Assembly (NCBI RefSeq): GCF_014395425.1
Contig: NZ_CP060711.1
Location: 310,001 to 374,000 of the forward strand
Direction of reading: 5' to 3'
Source: Thermomonas brevis
Lineage (GTDB): Bacteria; Pseudomonadota; Gammaproteobacteria; Xanthomonadales; Xanthomonadaceae
Length of the DNA: 64,000 bases
A program made the translations under genes and the position numbers. Below, in pieces: positions 54,442 through 63,190 of this stretch (the stretch's first letter is position 1; every line of letters starts with the position of its first letter). The notes under the pieces were generated by a model that had not been told where the DNA came from, did no database searches, and saw only the letters and a program-made list of their open reading frames with translations.

Positions 54442-54473
54442 AAGCCCGCGCCTCTATGACGCGGGCTTTTTCT
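54442..54473 (+). terminator. Terminator after rluB, overlapping the ChaN-like stop
   Basis: AAGCCCGCG (54442-54450) pairs with CGCGGGCTT (54460-54468) around CCTCTATGA, then TTTT-C. It ends the plus-strand scpA-scpB-rluB transcript. Its right half also encodes the last residues and stop codon of the convergent minus-strand gene. Confidence 0.88.
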
Positions 54474-55293
54474 GTTCCACCGCCGGCGGCGAGGCCGTGA
54501 AGGACGGCAATCCGTACGTGTGGGAATAACCACCCAGCGCAGCGCCATCGTGAAAACCGGGCGCGGTTTCGCCTCTGGATGCCGGCAGGGCATGAATACC
54601 GCATGTCGGCATGCACGCCCAGATGGTGCCGGCAGGATGGGAAACGAGCGTCGAGACCGGATGCAGGTCGGCCAGCAGCTTGCCGCTGGGGGTCAGCATC
54701 TCCTCACCCGCCCGCATCGACTCCTGCATCGCGTGGATATTGCCCATCAGCGCGATGATCCGCGTATCCGGATGCGCTTCGCGGAAGCGGCGCACGCCAT
54801 TGGCGATGGCGACATTCCGTTCCAGTTCCGTACCAGGCTGGTCATCGAAGGCGAACAGCGCGACCGGCCGCCCCGCCTGCTTCAGCGCGCGCACGTCCTC
54901 GATCAGCTTGAGCATGGCGGCACTGGATCGCCCGTCCCGCCCCTTTTGCCAGAAATCGCTGGCGATGAGCTGACGCACGTCGTTCCCTGTTCCGCCGCTT
55001 GCCATGAACGCATCCAACAGCGGCTGATCGCTCGACGGCAATTCCAAACCCACAGCCACCTCCTGCGTCGCCGAAATGTCGCAAGCAAGCCCGCGGATCA
55101 ACGCCGGCGATTCCTGCGACCCGTGCATCTCGCCGAACAGCAGCAGCGGCACATCCGGCGCACCGGAAACCGCCGCGCAATCGAACGCGTCCGCCTGCGC
55201 GGTCTCTCCCCGGCTGCACGCGGCCAGCGGGAACAACGCCGCAACCGCCATCGCCAACCCGATACTCGCCATGCCGGCAACGCGACATTTCAT
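54454..55293 (-). CDS. ChaN-like lipoprotein (Tiki/erythromycin-esterase-like superfamily)
   Basis: 279 residues. Lipobox LAAC with Cys near 26, so an anchored lipoprotein. LLLFGEMHGSQESPALI and GNIHAMQESM give the E/H and H residues characteristic of the ChaN/TraB superfamily. ChaN binds haem; others in the superfamily are proteases. The precise function is not known. The 3' end is inside the rluB terminator. Confidence 0.82.
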   Translation of the reverse strand: MKCRVAGMASIGLAMAVAALFPLAACSRGETAQADAFDCAAVSGAPDVPLLLFGEMHGSQESPALIRGLACDISATQEVAVGLELPSSDQPLLDAFMASGGTGNDVRQLIASDFWQKGRDGRSSAAMLKLIEDVRALKQAGRPVALFAFDDQPGTELERNVAIANGVRRFREAHPDTRIIALMGNIHAMQESMRAGEEMLTPSGKLLADLHPVSTLVSHPAGTIWACMPTCGIHALPASRGETAPGFHDGAALGGYSHTYGLPSFTASPPAVEQKKPAS

Positions 55294-55366
55294 CCAGCGC
55301 CCCTTGGCATTGCGCCAACGCGAAAGCGCTTACGATTCCACAACCCTTCGATCAACGGCAACCGAC

Positions 55367-55753
55367 ATGCCCACCCTCCTGCTCGCCCTGCTCCTGCTCG
55401 CCGTCCCGCAGACGCCGCCCCCCGCCGCGCCCGTGGACTACGCGGACGCCAAGCGCCTGTCCGACGCCGACGAGGCCAGCGTCGCCGGCGCGACGCGCGA
55501 GACGATGCTGGCGGCGCAGGCCGCGCTGCTGGACGCCGGCGTGGCGGAATGCAACCGCTTCGACCTGCGCGGCGACGTCACGCCGTTCGTGGTGGTGATG
55601 CGGCTGGATGCGCAGGGCCGCGTCCAGCAGACCTGGCGGCAGGGCGGCTCGCCGCTGGCGATCTGCCTGCAACGCTACGTGCGCGACAAGACTCTTTTCG
55701 TGCCGCCGAAGGCGCCGTTCCACGCTGCGCTGGAGATCAGCTTCACCAAGTAG
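55367..55753 (+). CDS. Small exported protein of unknown function
   Basis: 128 residues with an N-terminal hydrophobic signal (MPTLLLALLLLAVPQTPP). The mature part has two Cys (VAECNRF and AICLQRY) that could form a disulfide, and a C-terminal segment (KTLFVPPKAPFHAALEISF) faintly like TonB-type domains. I recognise no family. Divergent from the ChaN-like gene with a 73-bp gap. Confidence 0.75.
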   Translation: MPTLLLALLLLAVPQTPPPAAPVDYADAKRLSDADEASVAGATRETMLAAQAALLDAGVAECNRFDLRGDVTPFVVVMRLDAQGRVQQTWRQGGSPLAICLQRYVRDKTLFVPPKAPFHAALEISFTK

Positions 55754-55813
55754 CGCGGGCCGGTCTTCCTGGCCTAATCCAACAAAAATGGAACGATCAG
55801 TAGTTTTAATGAA

Positions 55814-55842
55814 GATTGATTGCAATAGACAAACAATCGATC
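55814..55842. promoter_or_regulatory. Dyad GATTGATTG-N11-CAATCGATC upstream of pirin
   Basis: Eight of nine bases are symmetric, in an AT-rich stretch (55780-55850) 52 bp before the pirin ATG. Likely operator for a regulator not adjacent, perhaps LysR-type. Confidence 0.45.
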
Positions 55843-55894
55843 ATGCCGTCCAAGGCAAACCGGCATAGCGCCGGCCCCGCATTGGAGCAGCACC

Positions 55895-56776
55895 ATGAAC
55901 ACCGCATCCCTGAAGCGCGTCCTCGACGTCACCAGCGCCCCTGGCCGGCATTGGGTCGGCAACGGCTTCCCGGTGCACGGCATGTTCGGCTACAGCGGCC
56001 CGGGTGTCGCCCAGCGCAGCCCGTTCCTGCTGCTGGACTACGCCGCGCCGACCCGCTTCGAGCCGACCACCGAACGGCGCGGCGTCGGCCAGCATCCGCA
56101 TCGCGGTTTCGAGACCGTCACCATCGTCTACGAGGGCGAGGTCGAGCACCGCGACTCCACCGGCAACGGCGGCGTCATCGGCAAGGGCGACGTGCAGTGG
56201 ATGACCGCCGCCGGCGGCATCCTGCACGAGGAGTTCCATTCGCCGGCCTATGCCGCCAAGGGCGGGCCGTTCGAGATGGCGCAGCTGTGGGTGAACCTGC
56301 CGGCAAAAGACAAGCTGGCCCCGGCCGGCTACCAGGGCATCCTCGACGCGCAGATCCCGGCGGTGGCCTTGCCCGACGGGGCCGGCACGCTGCGGTCGAT
56401 CGCGGGCGACTACGCCGGCCATGCCGGCCCGGCGCGCACCTTCAGCCCGATGAACGTCTGGGACGTGCGCCTGGCCGCCGGCAAGCGCGTCGAACTGCCG
56501 CAGCCGGAAGGCTGGACGACGCTGATCGTCGTGCTGGACGGCACCGTGCAGCTCAACGGCGCCAGCGTGCTGCGCGCCGCGCAGGTGGCGACGCTGTCCA
56601 CCGAAGGCAGCGGCGTGGTCATCGAGGCCAATGGCGACGCCAAGCTGCTGCTGCTCGCCGGCGAGCCGATCGACGAGCCGGTGGTCGGCTACGGGCCGTT
56701 CGTGATGAACAGCCAGCAGGAGATCATCCAGGCCATCGCCGATTTCAACGGCGGCAAATTCGGCCAGATGCACTGA
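55895..56776 (+). CDS. Pirin-family protein
   Basis: 293 residues, bicupin. [20 protein letters not shown] carries the iron His ligands and [11 protein letters not shown] the remaining His/Glu. Bacterial pirins have quercetinase activity or regulate pyruvate dehydrogenase; which applies is unknown. First gene of a three-gene operon with OsmC and FMN-reductase genes, 26 bp before the next. Confidence 0.92.
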   Translation: MNTASLKRVLDVTSAPGRHWVGNGFPVHGMFGYSGPGVAQRSPFLLLDYAAPTRFEPTTERRGVGQHPHRGFETVTIVYEGEVEHRDSTGNGGVIGKGDVQWMTAAGGILHEEFHSPAYAAKGGPFEMAQLWVNLPAKDKLAPAGYQGILDAQIPAVALPDGAGTLRSIAGDYAGHAGPARTFSPMNVWDVRLAAGKRVELPQPEGWTTLIVVLDGTVQLNGASVLRAAQVATLSTEGSGVVIEANGDAKLLLLAGEPIDEPVVGYGPFVMNSQQEIIQAIADFNGGKFGQMH

Positions 56777-56802
56777 CGCACCAAGGAAGCAGGAGAACCC
56801 GC

Positions 56803-57207
56803 ATGGCCGTGTCCACCGTCCGCGCGCGCATCGGCGCCACGCCCTACACCGTCGAGTTGGAGGACGAGCGCGGCCATCGCTGGCTGGGCGACGAGCCGCC
56901 GGACGCCGGCGGCAGCGATGCCGGCCCGTCGCCGGAGCACCTGCTGCTGTCGGCGCTCGGCGCCTGCACCGCGGTGACGCTGACGATGTACGCGCGGCGC
57001 AAGCAGTGGCCGCTGGCGGGGGTGCAGGTCGAGCTGGCCTTCAACCCCGACGGCAAACCGGCGTCCGGCACCGACATCGCGCGCCGGATCGAACTGCTGG
57101 GCGAACTGGACGACGCGCAGCGCGAGCGCCTGCTGCAGATCGCCAACGCCTGCCCCATCCACAAGGCCCTCACCGGCGACGTGCGCATCATCAGCGCCCT
57201 CGTTTGA
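56803..57207 (+). CDS. OsmC/Ohr-family protein
   Basis: 134 residues. The two redox Cys are in [18 protein letters not shown] and [14 protein letters not shown], as in OsmC thiol peroxidases. Cytoplasmic. Its substrate (organic hydroperoxide or another) cannot be told. Middle gene between pirin and FMN reductase, 26 bp from both. Confidence 0.9.
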   Translation: MAVSTVRARIGATPYTVELEDERGHRWLGDEPPDAGGSDAGPSPEHLLLSALGACTAVTLTMYARRKQWPLAGVQVELAFNPDGKPASGTDIARRIELLGELDDAQRERLLQIANACPIHKALTGDVRIISALV

Positions 57208-57233
57208 TCCATTTGATCCACCGGAGCCCGCGC

Positions 57234-57785
57234 ATGACCCGCATCCTCGGCATTTCCGGCAGCCTGCGCGCCGGCTCGTTCAACACCGCCCTGCTGCGCG
57301 CCGCGCAGCGAGCGGCGGGCGATGGCATCGACCTCGACATCGCCACCCTGCACGGCATTCCGCTGTACGACGGCGACGTCGAGGTGAGCGAGGGCATCCC
57401 CGCCGCGGTCGCCGCCCTGAAGGACAGGATCGCCGCCAGCGACGGCGTGCTGCTGGCGACGCCCGAATACAACAACGGCGTGCCCGGCGTGTTCAAGAAC
57501 GCCATCGACTGGTGCTCGCGCCCGCCCGCGGACATCCCGCGGGTGTTCGGCGAACGCCCGTTCGCGCTGATCGGCGCCTCGCCCGGCGGCTTCGGCACCA
57601 TCCTGTCGCAGGCGCACTGGCTGCCGGTGCTGAAGACGCTCGGCGTGCGCCTGTGGAGCGGCCAGAAGCTGATGGTGTCGCGCGCCGGACAGGCGTTCGA
57701 CGGCGACGGCGATCTGGCCGACGACAAGGCGCGCGAGCAGCTCGCAAGCTTCCTGCTCGGCTTCGCGGCCTTCGCCGCGAAGTAA
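57234..57785 (+). CDS. NADPH-dependent FMN reductase (ChrR/NQO type)
   Basis: 183 residues, flavodoxin-like. GSLRAGSFNTALLRAA binds FMN phosphate and TPEYNNGVPGVFKNAIDWCSRP is the family signature. Members reduce quinones or chromate with NADPH. Third gene of the pirin operon; stops 6 bp from the convergent TonB-dependent receptor stop. Confidence 0.93.
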   Translation: MTRILGISGSLRAGSFNTALLRAAQRAAGDGIDLDIATLHGIPLYDGDVEVSEGIPAAVAALKDRIAASDGVLLATPEYNNGVPGVFKNAIDWCSRPPADIPRVFGERPFALIGASPGGFGTILSQAHWLPVLKTLGVRLWSGQKLMVSRAGQAFDGDGDLADDKAREQLASFLLGFAAFAAK

Positions 57786-57791
57786 TCCGCG

Positions 57792-60089
57792 TCACCGGTC
57801 GAAGCGCACCTCCAGCGTCCAGGTGCGCTGGTTGTACGGGTGGAAGTTCCAGTACGTCCGCCCGCCGAGGTTGTCCACGCCCAGCGCCGCGCTCCAGTGC
57901 GCATCGTGGCGGTAGCGCAGCCGCGCGTCGGCGACCAGGAACGGGCTGGTGCCCATGTAGGCTTGGCTGTGGATGTCGCTGTTGTCGAGCTGGTTGAACT
58001 GCTCGCCGCTGTAGCGCAGGCCGGCGGTGACGTCCCACCGCTCGCCCGCATGCCAGGTCGCCAGCACGTTGGCGCGCCAGCGCGGCACGCGCGGCTGGCG
58101 CTTGCCGACGCTGGCGGGAAAGTTGGCGTTCTCCCGGATCACCGAATCGGCGAAGGTGAGGCTGGCGTCCAGGTCGAGGTTCTCGCGCAGCACACCCGCC
58201 ATGCTGAGCGCCAGCTCCGCGCCGGTGGTGCGGATCGCGCCGACGTTCTGGATGTTCGTCACCACCGGCGCGACGGTGGCATTGGTCTGGCTGTACAGCG
58301 CGTCGCGGGTGCGCTCGTGGAACAGCGTCGCCCGCAGCGTGCCGCCGTCGAGGCCACGCACCCACGACAGCTCCGAGGTGACGCTGCGCTCCGGCTTCAG
58401 GGCGGGATCGTTGTTGACCACCGCATCGGCGGCGATCGAGCCCTGGTACAGCTCGCTGACGGTCGGATAGCGCACCGCGCGGCCGATCGACGCCTTCAGC
58501 GACCAGTCCTCGCCGCCCGCGTATTCGACCGCGCCCTTCGGCGACAGCGCGGCCTCCGCACGCCGCTGGAAAGCGAAGGTGCGGACGGCATCGCCCAGCG
58601 CGCCGTCGCGCGCAGACCAGCGTTCGCCGCGCAGGCCGAGCACACTGCTCCAGCGCGGCGACCAGCGGCGGCTGTGCTGAAGATAGGCACCGCGCAATGC
58701 CGTGCGCCCGGCGAACAGCGACGAGCGCTGCCGTGGCGCACCAGCCCGCCAGTCGTCGGTGTCGAAGACTTCGCTGCGCAGGCGGAAGCGCTCGTCCTGC
58801 AGGCCGAACTCCAGGGTGTCGTCCTCCGTTGCCCGCCAGCTCGCCGAGGCGCTGGCGGTCGTCCAACCGGTGCCGTTTCCATCGGCGATGCGGCCCGCGC
58901 CGCCAGCGTCCGCCGCCGGCAGGGCCACGCCCGGCGAGCGCAGCAGGTCGCGCGCGTAGTCGTAGCGGCTGTAGGCGAGCGCGTAGTCCCACGCGCCCGC
59001 ACCGGCGTGACGCAGCGACAGGCCCTGCATCACATGGCGCTGGTCGGCGCGCTGGGGCGCCATCGCGGTGGGCGCGATCGCGTAGCGCTTGCCGTCGATC
59101 AGCACCGGGCCGCTGTAGACCGCGTTGCCGTCCGCATCCTGCAGATAGCTCTGCACGCCGCGCGCCGCGTCGTTGCGCCACTGGCCCAGCAGCAGGCTCA
59201 GACGCGTGTCGGCATCGATGTCCCAGGCCAGCTTGAGCTTGGCGAGGTCCTGCACGGTATCGGTCTGGCCGGTTGCGCCGAGCAGATACCAGTCCTGGCC
59301 CTTGCTGTTCTTCTCCGCCACCGCGCCGGTCACCGGCGTGCCCGCACCGCTGCCGCCCGCCGACGCCGCCACGTTGGCGAACGCGATCGGATGCGCCGAG
59401 CTGTCCAGCCGGTTCAGCGACAGCCACGCCGACAGCGCGCCCCAGCGGTTGCCGAGCGACGCCTGCACGCCGGTCGCGGTGTCGTCGGCCTCGTCGCGAT
59501 ACAGGCGGAAGCCGCCGTGCGTGTAGGACACGGCGGCGTGCGCCTCGAAGCGCTCCGGCATGCGCGTCACGTAATCGACCACCGCGCCCACCGAATTGCC
59601 GGAATAGGCGGCGGAGAACGGGCCGTACAGCACGTCCACGCGCTCGATTTCGTTCGGCGACACCAGCCCCCAGCGCGGGGTGAAGGTCGCGCCGTTGCCC
59701 AGCAGGTTGGACAGCAGGATGCCGTCCGCGTACACCAGCGAGCGAGCGCTGTTGCCGGTGCCCGAGGCGCGCGTGGCCAGCACCGCATGGTCGTAGTCGC
59801 CGATGTAGCGCTTGCGCACCAGCAGGCTGGGGAAATACTTCAGCGCGTCCTGCGCGTCGGTGGCGTTGATGCGCTCGCGCACCTGCTCGCCGCTGATGCC
59901 CTCGCTGGTGGTCGGGATGTGCAGCGGCAGCGAGGTGGGCTGCAGGCCGCGCACCTGCAGCTTGTCGAGGGTGAGGATGGAATCGGCGTCGCCGGCGGTG
60001 GTCGACGCGCAGAACAGGGACAGCAGCACGGCGGCGATGGCGCACGCCATGCGCGATGCGCGCGGCATCGCGTCGGAAAGGAACGGCAT
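57792..60089 (-). CDS. TonB-dependent outer-membrane receptor
   Basis: 765 residues. Signal peptide (about 1-32), plug domain about 40-170 (ATDAQDALKYFPSLLVRKRY, EIERVDVLYGPFSAAYSGNS), then a 22-strand barrel ending with an aromatic-rich C-terminus (TYWNFHPYNQRTWTLEVRFDR). Substrate unknown; the DUF2946 neighbour, often paired with copper receptors, hints at metal uptake. Needs TonB, possibly the protein at 12.4 kb. Confidence 0.9.
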   Translation of the reverse strand: MPFLSDAMPRASRMACAIAAVLLSLFCASTTAGDADSILTLDKLQVRGLQPTSLPLHIPTTSEGISGEQVRERINATDAQDALKYFPSLLVRKRYIGDYDHAVLATRASGTGNSARSLVYADGILLSNLLGNGATFTPRWGLVSPNEIERVDVLYGPFSAAYSGNSVGAVVDYVTRMPERFEAHAAVSYTHGGFRLYRDEADDTATGVQASLGNRWGALSAWLSLNRLDSSAHPIAFANVAASAGGSGAGTPVTGAVAEKNSKGQDWYLLGATGQTDTVQDLAKLKLAWDIDADTRLSLLLGQWRNDAARGVQSYLQDADGNAVYSGPVLIDGKRYAIAPTAMAPQRADQRHVMQGLSLRHAGAGAWDYALAYSRYDYARDLLRSPGVALPAADAGGAGRIADGNGTGWTTASASASWRATEDDTLEFGLQDERFRLRSEVFDTDDWRAGAPRQRSSLFAGRTALRGAYLQHSRRWSPRWSSVLGLRGERWSARDGALGDAVRTFAFQRRAEAALSPKGAVEYAGGEDWSLKASIGRAVRYPTVSELYQGSIAADAVVNNDPALKPERSVTSELSWVRGLDGGTLRATLFHERTRDALYSQTNATVAPVVTNIQNVGAIRTTGAELALSMAGVLRENLDLDASLTFADSVIRENANFPASVGKRQPRVPRWRANVLATWHAGERWDVTAGLRYSGEQFNQLDNSDIHSQAYMGTSPFLVADARLRYRHDAHWSAALGVDNLGGRTYWNFHPYNQRTWTLEVRFDR

Positions 60090-60137
60090 GGGAGAACTCC
60101 GGAAGCGGCGGACGCGCGGCCGTTTGGCCGCGAACGG

Positions 60138-60548
60138 TCAGAGCGCGATTTCGGAGTGCGCGGGCGGCCCGCGCGAACCCAGGCCGGAAGGATGCAGGCG
60201 TATCCGCGGCGGCCGGATGCGCCGCGGCGCCGGCGTCACCGGCGCGAAGCCCAGCAGCGCCAGCACCAGCGCCGCCACCGCCACCGCCAGGGTCAGCATC
60301 GACAGCAGCGGGCAGTAGTCGCAGTCCGAGCCGCCGTGGTCCGGCGCGGGCGCGGCGGGCTGGCCGATCGAGAACGGCGGCAGCTTGACCAGCTTCATGC
60401 CCGACATCGTGCAGAGCTGCGTCCACGCCCCGGCCGCCGCGCCCTGCCCGGCCTGCGCCAGCCGCCCGAGCGTGGGCAGCAGCGCCAGCAGCAGGATCGC
60501 CGCCAGCGCGAGCAGGGTCATCCGGAACTGGAACAGGCGGTTGCGCAT
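60138..60548 (-). CDS. DUF2946-family membrane protein
   Basis: 136 residues. Hydrophobic N-terminus (about 9-33), CTMSGMKLVKL and GGSDCDYCPLL (Cys/Met-rich, metal-binding look), a second span (about 82-103) and a basic tail. DUF2946 genes are often next to copper-linked TonB receptors. 48 bp upstream of the receptor on the same strand, so likely cotranscribed. Confidence 0.85.
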   Translation of the reverse strand: MRNRLFQFRMTLLALAAILLLALLPTLGRLAQAGQGAAAGAWTQLCTMSGMKLVKLPPFSIGQPAAPAPDHGGSDCDYCPLLSMLTLAVAVAALVLALLGFAPVTPAPRRIRPPRIRLHPSGLGSRGPPAHSEIAL

Positions 60549-60613
60549 CTCGCGACCATTCTAGCCGCCGCGTCCACTGCCGCCTTGATGGCGATCAGGT
60601 CGGCGACGGCGAA

Positions 60614-60635
60614 GCGGCGGGCATCCGCCCGCCGC
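60614..60635 (-). terminator. Possible terminator hairpin after tpx
   Basis: GCGGCGGG (60614-60621) pairs with CCCGCCGC (60628-60635) 11 bp beyond the tpx stop; no T run. Confidence 0.35.
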
Positions 60636-60646
60636 GATGCAGCGGC

Positions 60647-61147
60647 TTATCCCAGCGCGGCCAACGCCGCCGCGTAGTCCGGTTCCTCGGTGATTTCCGG
60701 CACCAGCTGCACGTGCAGCACCTTGTCCTGCGCGTCCAGCACGACCACCGCGCGCGCGGCGACGCCGGCCAGCGGGCCGTCTTCCAGGGCGACGCCGTAG
60801 TCGCGCAGGAACTCGCGGCCACGCATGGTCGAGAGCATGGTCACGTTCTCGATGCCCTCGGCGCCGCAGAAGCGCGCCTGCGCGAACGGCAGGTCGGCGG
60901 AGATGCACAGCACCGCGGTGTTCTCCAGGCCCGTGGCGTCCTTGTTGAAATGGCGCACGGACGCGGCGCAGACGCCGGTGTCGACGCTCGGGAAGATGTT
61001 CAGCACCTTGCGCTTGCCGGCGAAGTCGGACAGGCCGCGGTCGGACAGGTCGACGCCGACCAGCCGGAACGCGGGCGCGAGGTCGCCGACGGCCGGCTGG
61101 TTGCCGCCGACGCGGACGGGGTTGCCTTTCAGGGTGACGCTGGACAT
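60647..61147 (-). CDS. tpx: Thiol peroxidase (2-Cys Tpx)
   Basis: 166 residues. Peroxidatic Cys in [16 protein letters not shown] and resolving Cys in [16 protein letters not shown]. Reduces peroxides with thioredoxin. Full-length for the family. Between DUF2946 and the lipoate ligase pair, on the same strand but with 90-bp gaps, so likely its own unit. Confidence 0.96.
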   Translation of the reverse strand: MSSVTLKGNPVRVGGNQPAVGDLAPAFRLVGVDLSDRGLSDFAGKRKVLNIFPSVDTGVCAASVRHFNKDATGLENTAVLCISADLPFAQARFCGAEGIENVTMLSTMRGREFLRDYGVALEDGPLAGVAARAVVVLDAQDKVLHVQLVPEITEEPDYAAALAALG

Positions 61148-61238
61148 GGCTGGACTCCTGGTTCGTGGGGAAGGTCGAATATCGGTCGCAAACGCGATGC
61201 TAGGGCGGCGCGCGTAACGCCGCCGTCAGCGCTGAGGG

Positions 61239-62015
61239 TCAGGGCACGATCGCCGTCCACGCCGGCGTGGCGAATTTCGTTCGCGCGAGTGCTTCGGCGC
61301 GCGCCAGTTCGTCCGCGCTGGCGGCGTCGTCGGCAAGCCCGTGGGCGCTTCGGAAGGTGTCGATCATCCGCGCGATGACCTCGCCGCGCGGCAGCCCGGT
61401 CTGGCTGCGCAGCGGATCGACCCGCTTGTTGGCGCTCTGGATGGCCTTGTCGGACAGCTTCTCGCGGCCGATCCGCAGCACCTCCAGCATCTTCGCCGCG
61501 TCGATGTCGTAGGCCATGGTGACGTGGTGCAGCACCGCCTTGCCGCGGCGCATCTGCGCGGCGCCGGCGATCTTGCCGGCGTGCGAGGCGATGTCGTTCA
61601 GCGGCTGGTACCAGGCCTCGATGCCCAGCGTGCGCAGCGCCGCCAGCACCCAGGCGTCCATGAAGGCGTAGGACTGCTCGAACGACATCCCCGCCACCAG
61701 CGATTCCGGCGCGGACAGCGAATAGGTGATGGTGTTGCCCGGCTCGATGAACATCGCGCCGCCGCCGGTGACCCGGCGCACCACCTCGATGTCGTGGCGC
61801 GCGGCGCCCTCGGGATCGACCTCGTTGCGCAGCGACTGGAAGCGGCCGATGACCACCGCCGGCGAGGCCCATTCCCAGACCCGCAGCGTCGGCGGACGGC
61901 GGCCGGCCGCCACTTCGTCGGTGATGACCTCGTCCAGCGCCATGTGCAGCGCCGGCGGCTGCGGGCCGGCGTGGATCAGCCGCCAGTCGAACTCGCGCCA
62001 GCGGGCCTCGCTCAT
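61239..62015 (-). CDS. lplA: Lipoate--protein ligase catalytic subunit (LplA without C-terminal domain)
   Basis: 258 residues. RRVTGGGAMFIEPGNTITYS is the lipoyl/biotinyl ligase signature and GKIAGAAQMRRGKAVLHH carries the catalytic Lys. It lacks the C-terminal accessory domain of E. coli LplA. The preceding gene encodes just that kind of domain and overlaps by 4 bp (ATGA). Could lipoylate SucB (21.7 kb). Confidence 0.9.
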   Translation of the reverse strand: MSEARWREFDWRLIHAGPQPPALHMALDEVITDEVAAGRRPPTLRVWEWASPAVVIGRFQSLRNEVDPEGAARHDIEVVRRVTGGGAMFIEPGNTITYSLSAPESLVAGMSFEQSYAFMDAWVLAALRTLGIEAWYQPLNDIASHAGKIAGAAQMRRGKAVLHHVTMAYDIDAAKMLEVLRIGREKLSDKAIQSANKRVDPLRSQTGLPRGEVIARMIDTFRSAHGLADDAASADELARAEALARTKFATPAWTAIVP

Positions 62016-62344
62016 GCCTCCGCCCCGCCGTCGATCGCGCGGCGCACCGCCACGGCCACCGCCTCCGGCGCGATGCCGTACATCAGCGTGTCCGGCGGCA
62101 GGCCGGCCTGCACCGCGGCCGCCAGCGCCTCCGCATCGCTATGCCGCGGCAGGCCGGTCAACGCGGCGTTGATGGCGTCGAGCGCGCTGTCCGGTTCCAG
62201 GAAGAAATCGCCACTCACCGCGACCCGCGCCAGCCGGTCGCCGGCGATCTCCACGTCGGCCACGACCAGCTTGCCGCCGGGCATCTTGTATTCGCCGTGT
62301 CCAGGCATCGCCGCATTGCACTCCACGCCATTCACGTTCGCCAT
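62012..62344 (-). CDS. Lipoate ligase accessory (C-terminal) domain protein
   Basis: 110 residues. GEYKMPGGKLVVADVEIAGD, VSGDFFLEPDSALDAINAAL match the C-terminal domain of LplA (LplB of Thermoplasma). It is required for lipoate adenylation in the split enzyme. Translation coupled to the catalytic subunit. Confidence 0.85.
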   Translation of the reverse strand: MANVNGVECNAAMPGHGEYKMPGGKLVVADVEIAGDRLARVAVSGDFFLEPDSALDAINAALTGLPRHSDAEALAAAVQAGLPPDTLMYGIAPEAVAVAVRRAIDGGAEA

Positions 62345-62352
62345 GATGCCGG

Positions 62353-63168
62353 TCAAGCCTCCAGCGCGAAGCCGTCGGCGTCCCGCAGCGCCGGGAAGCG
62401 CTGCCGGTGCGCCAGCAGCTCCGCCGCCTGCAACGTGGTGGTGACCACCACCTCCTCGTCCATGCACTCGCTGGCCGGGTGGCCGAGGAAGTCGATCACC
62501 GCGCTGTCGCCGCTGTAGTGAAGGCCGTTGCCGTCGCTGCCGACGCGATTGACGCCGACCACGTAGCAGAGGTTCTCGATGGCGCGGGCGCGCAGCAGCG
62601 TCTTCCACGGATAGGCGCGCGCCGACGGCCAGTTGGCGACGTACAGCGCCAGGTCGTAGTCGGCCTGCCCCACCCGCGCGGCGTCGAAGCGGTTGCGCGA
62701 GAACACCGGGAAGCGCAGGTCGTAGCAGACCTGCAGCAGGATGCGCCAGCCCTTCCATTCCACCACCACGCGCCCGTCGCCCGGCGCGTAGCGCTCGTGC
62801 TCCTTGGCGAAGGAGAACAGGTGGCGCTTGTCGTAGTGCGCCAGCGCGCCGTCCGGCGTGGCGAACAGCATGCGGTTGTAAACATTGTTTTGAAGCGGCC
62901 CGTCGCCGGTGCGCAGCTGCACGCTGCCGGCGACCGCGGCGCCGAGCGTCGATGCCTGCTCGCGCAGCCACGCCACGGTCGGGCCGTCCATGCCCTCGGC
63001 GCTGCCGATGGCCTCGTTGGAGAACCCGCTGGTGAAGGTTTCCGGCAGCACCACCAGGTCGGTGAGTCCGTGCAGCGGCGCGATCAGGCGGGCGTAGTAG
63101 TCGCGGTTGGCGGCGGGATCGTGCCAGCGGGTGTCGCCCTGGACGATGGAGACGCGGAGGTCGTGCAT
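62353..63168 (-). CDS. Omega-amidase / nitrilase-family hydrolase
   Basis: 271 residues. Catalytic triad visible: Glu in VVLPETFTSGF, Lys in YDKRHLFSF, Cys in LLQVCYDLRFPVF. YafV/Nit2-like enzymes hydrolyse 2-oxoglutaramate or 2-oxosuccinamate, a by-product of methionine salvage (mtnA at 40 kb is in that pathway). 8 bp upstream of the lipoate pair, so probably in one operon. Confidence 0.92.
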   Translation of the reverse strand: MHDLRVSIVQGDTRWHDPAANRDYYARLIAPLHGLTDLVVLPETFTSGFSNEAIGSAEGMDGPTVAWLREQASTLGAAVAGSVQLRTGDGPLQNNVYNRMLFATPDGALAHYDKRHLFSFAKEHERYAPGDGRVVVEWKGWRILLQVCYDLRFPVFSRNRFDAARVGQADYDLALYVANWPSARAYPWKTLLRARAIENLCYVVGVNRVGSDGNGLHYSGDSAVIDFLGHPASECMDEEVVVTTTLQAAELLAHRQRFPALRDADGFALEA

Positions 63169-63190
63169 GGGAAGGGAATCCTCGGAATCG

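Noticed and set aside
61190..61235. Terminator between the lipoate ligase and tpx
   Set aside because: GGCGGCG and CGCCGCC can pair but no T run follows on the minus strand, so it is not listed as a terminator.
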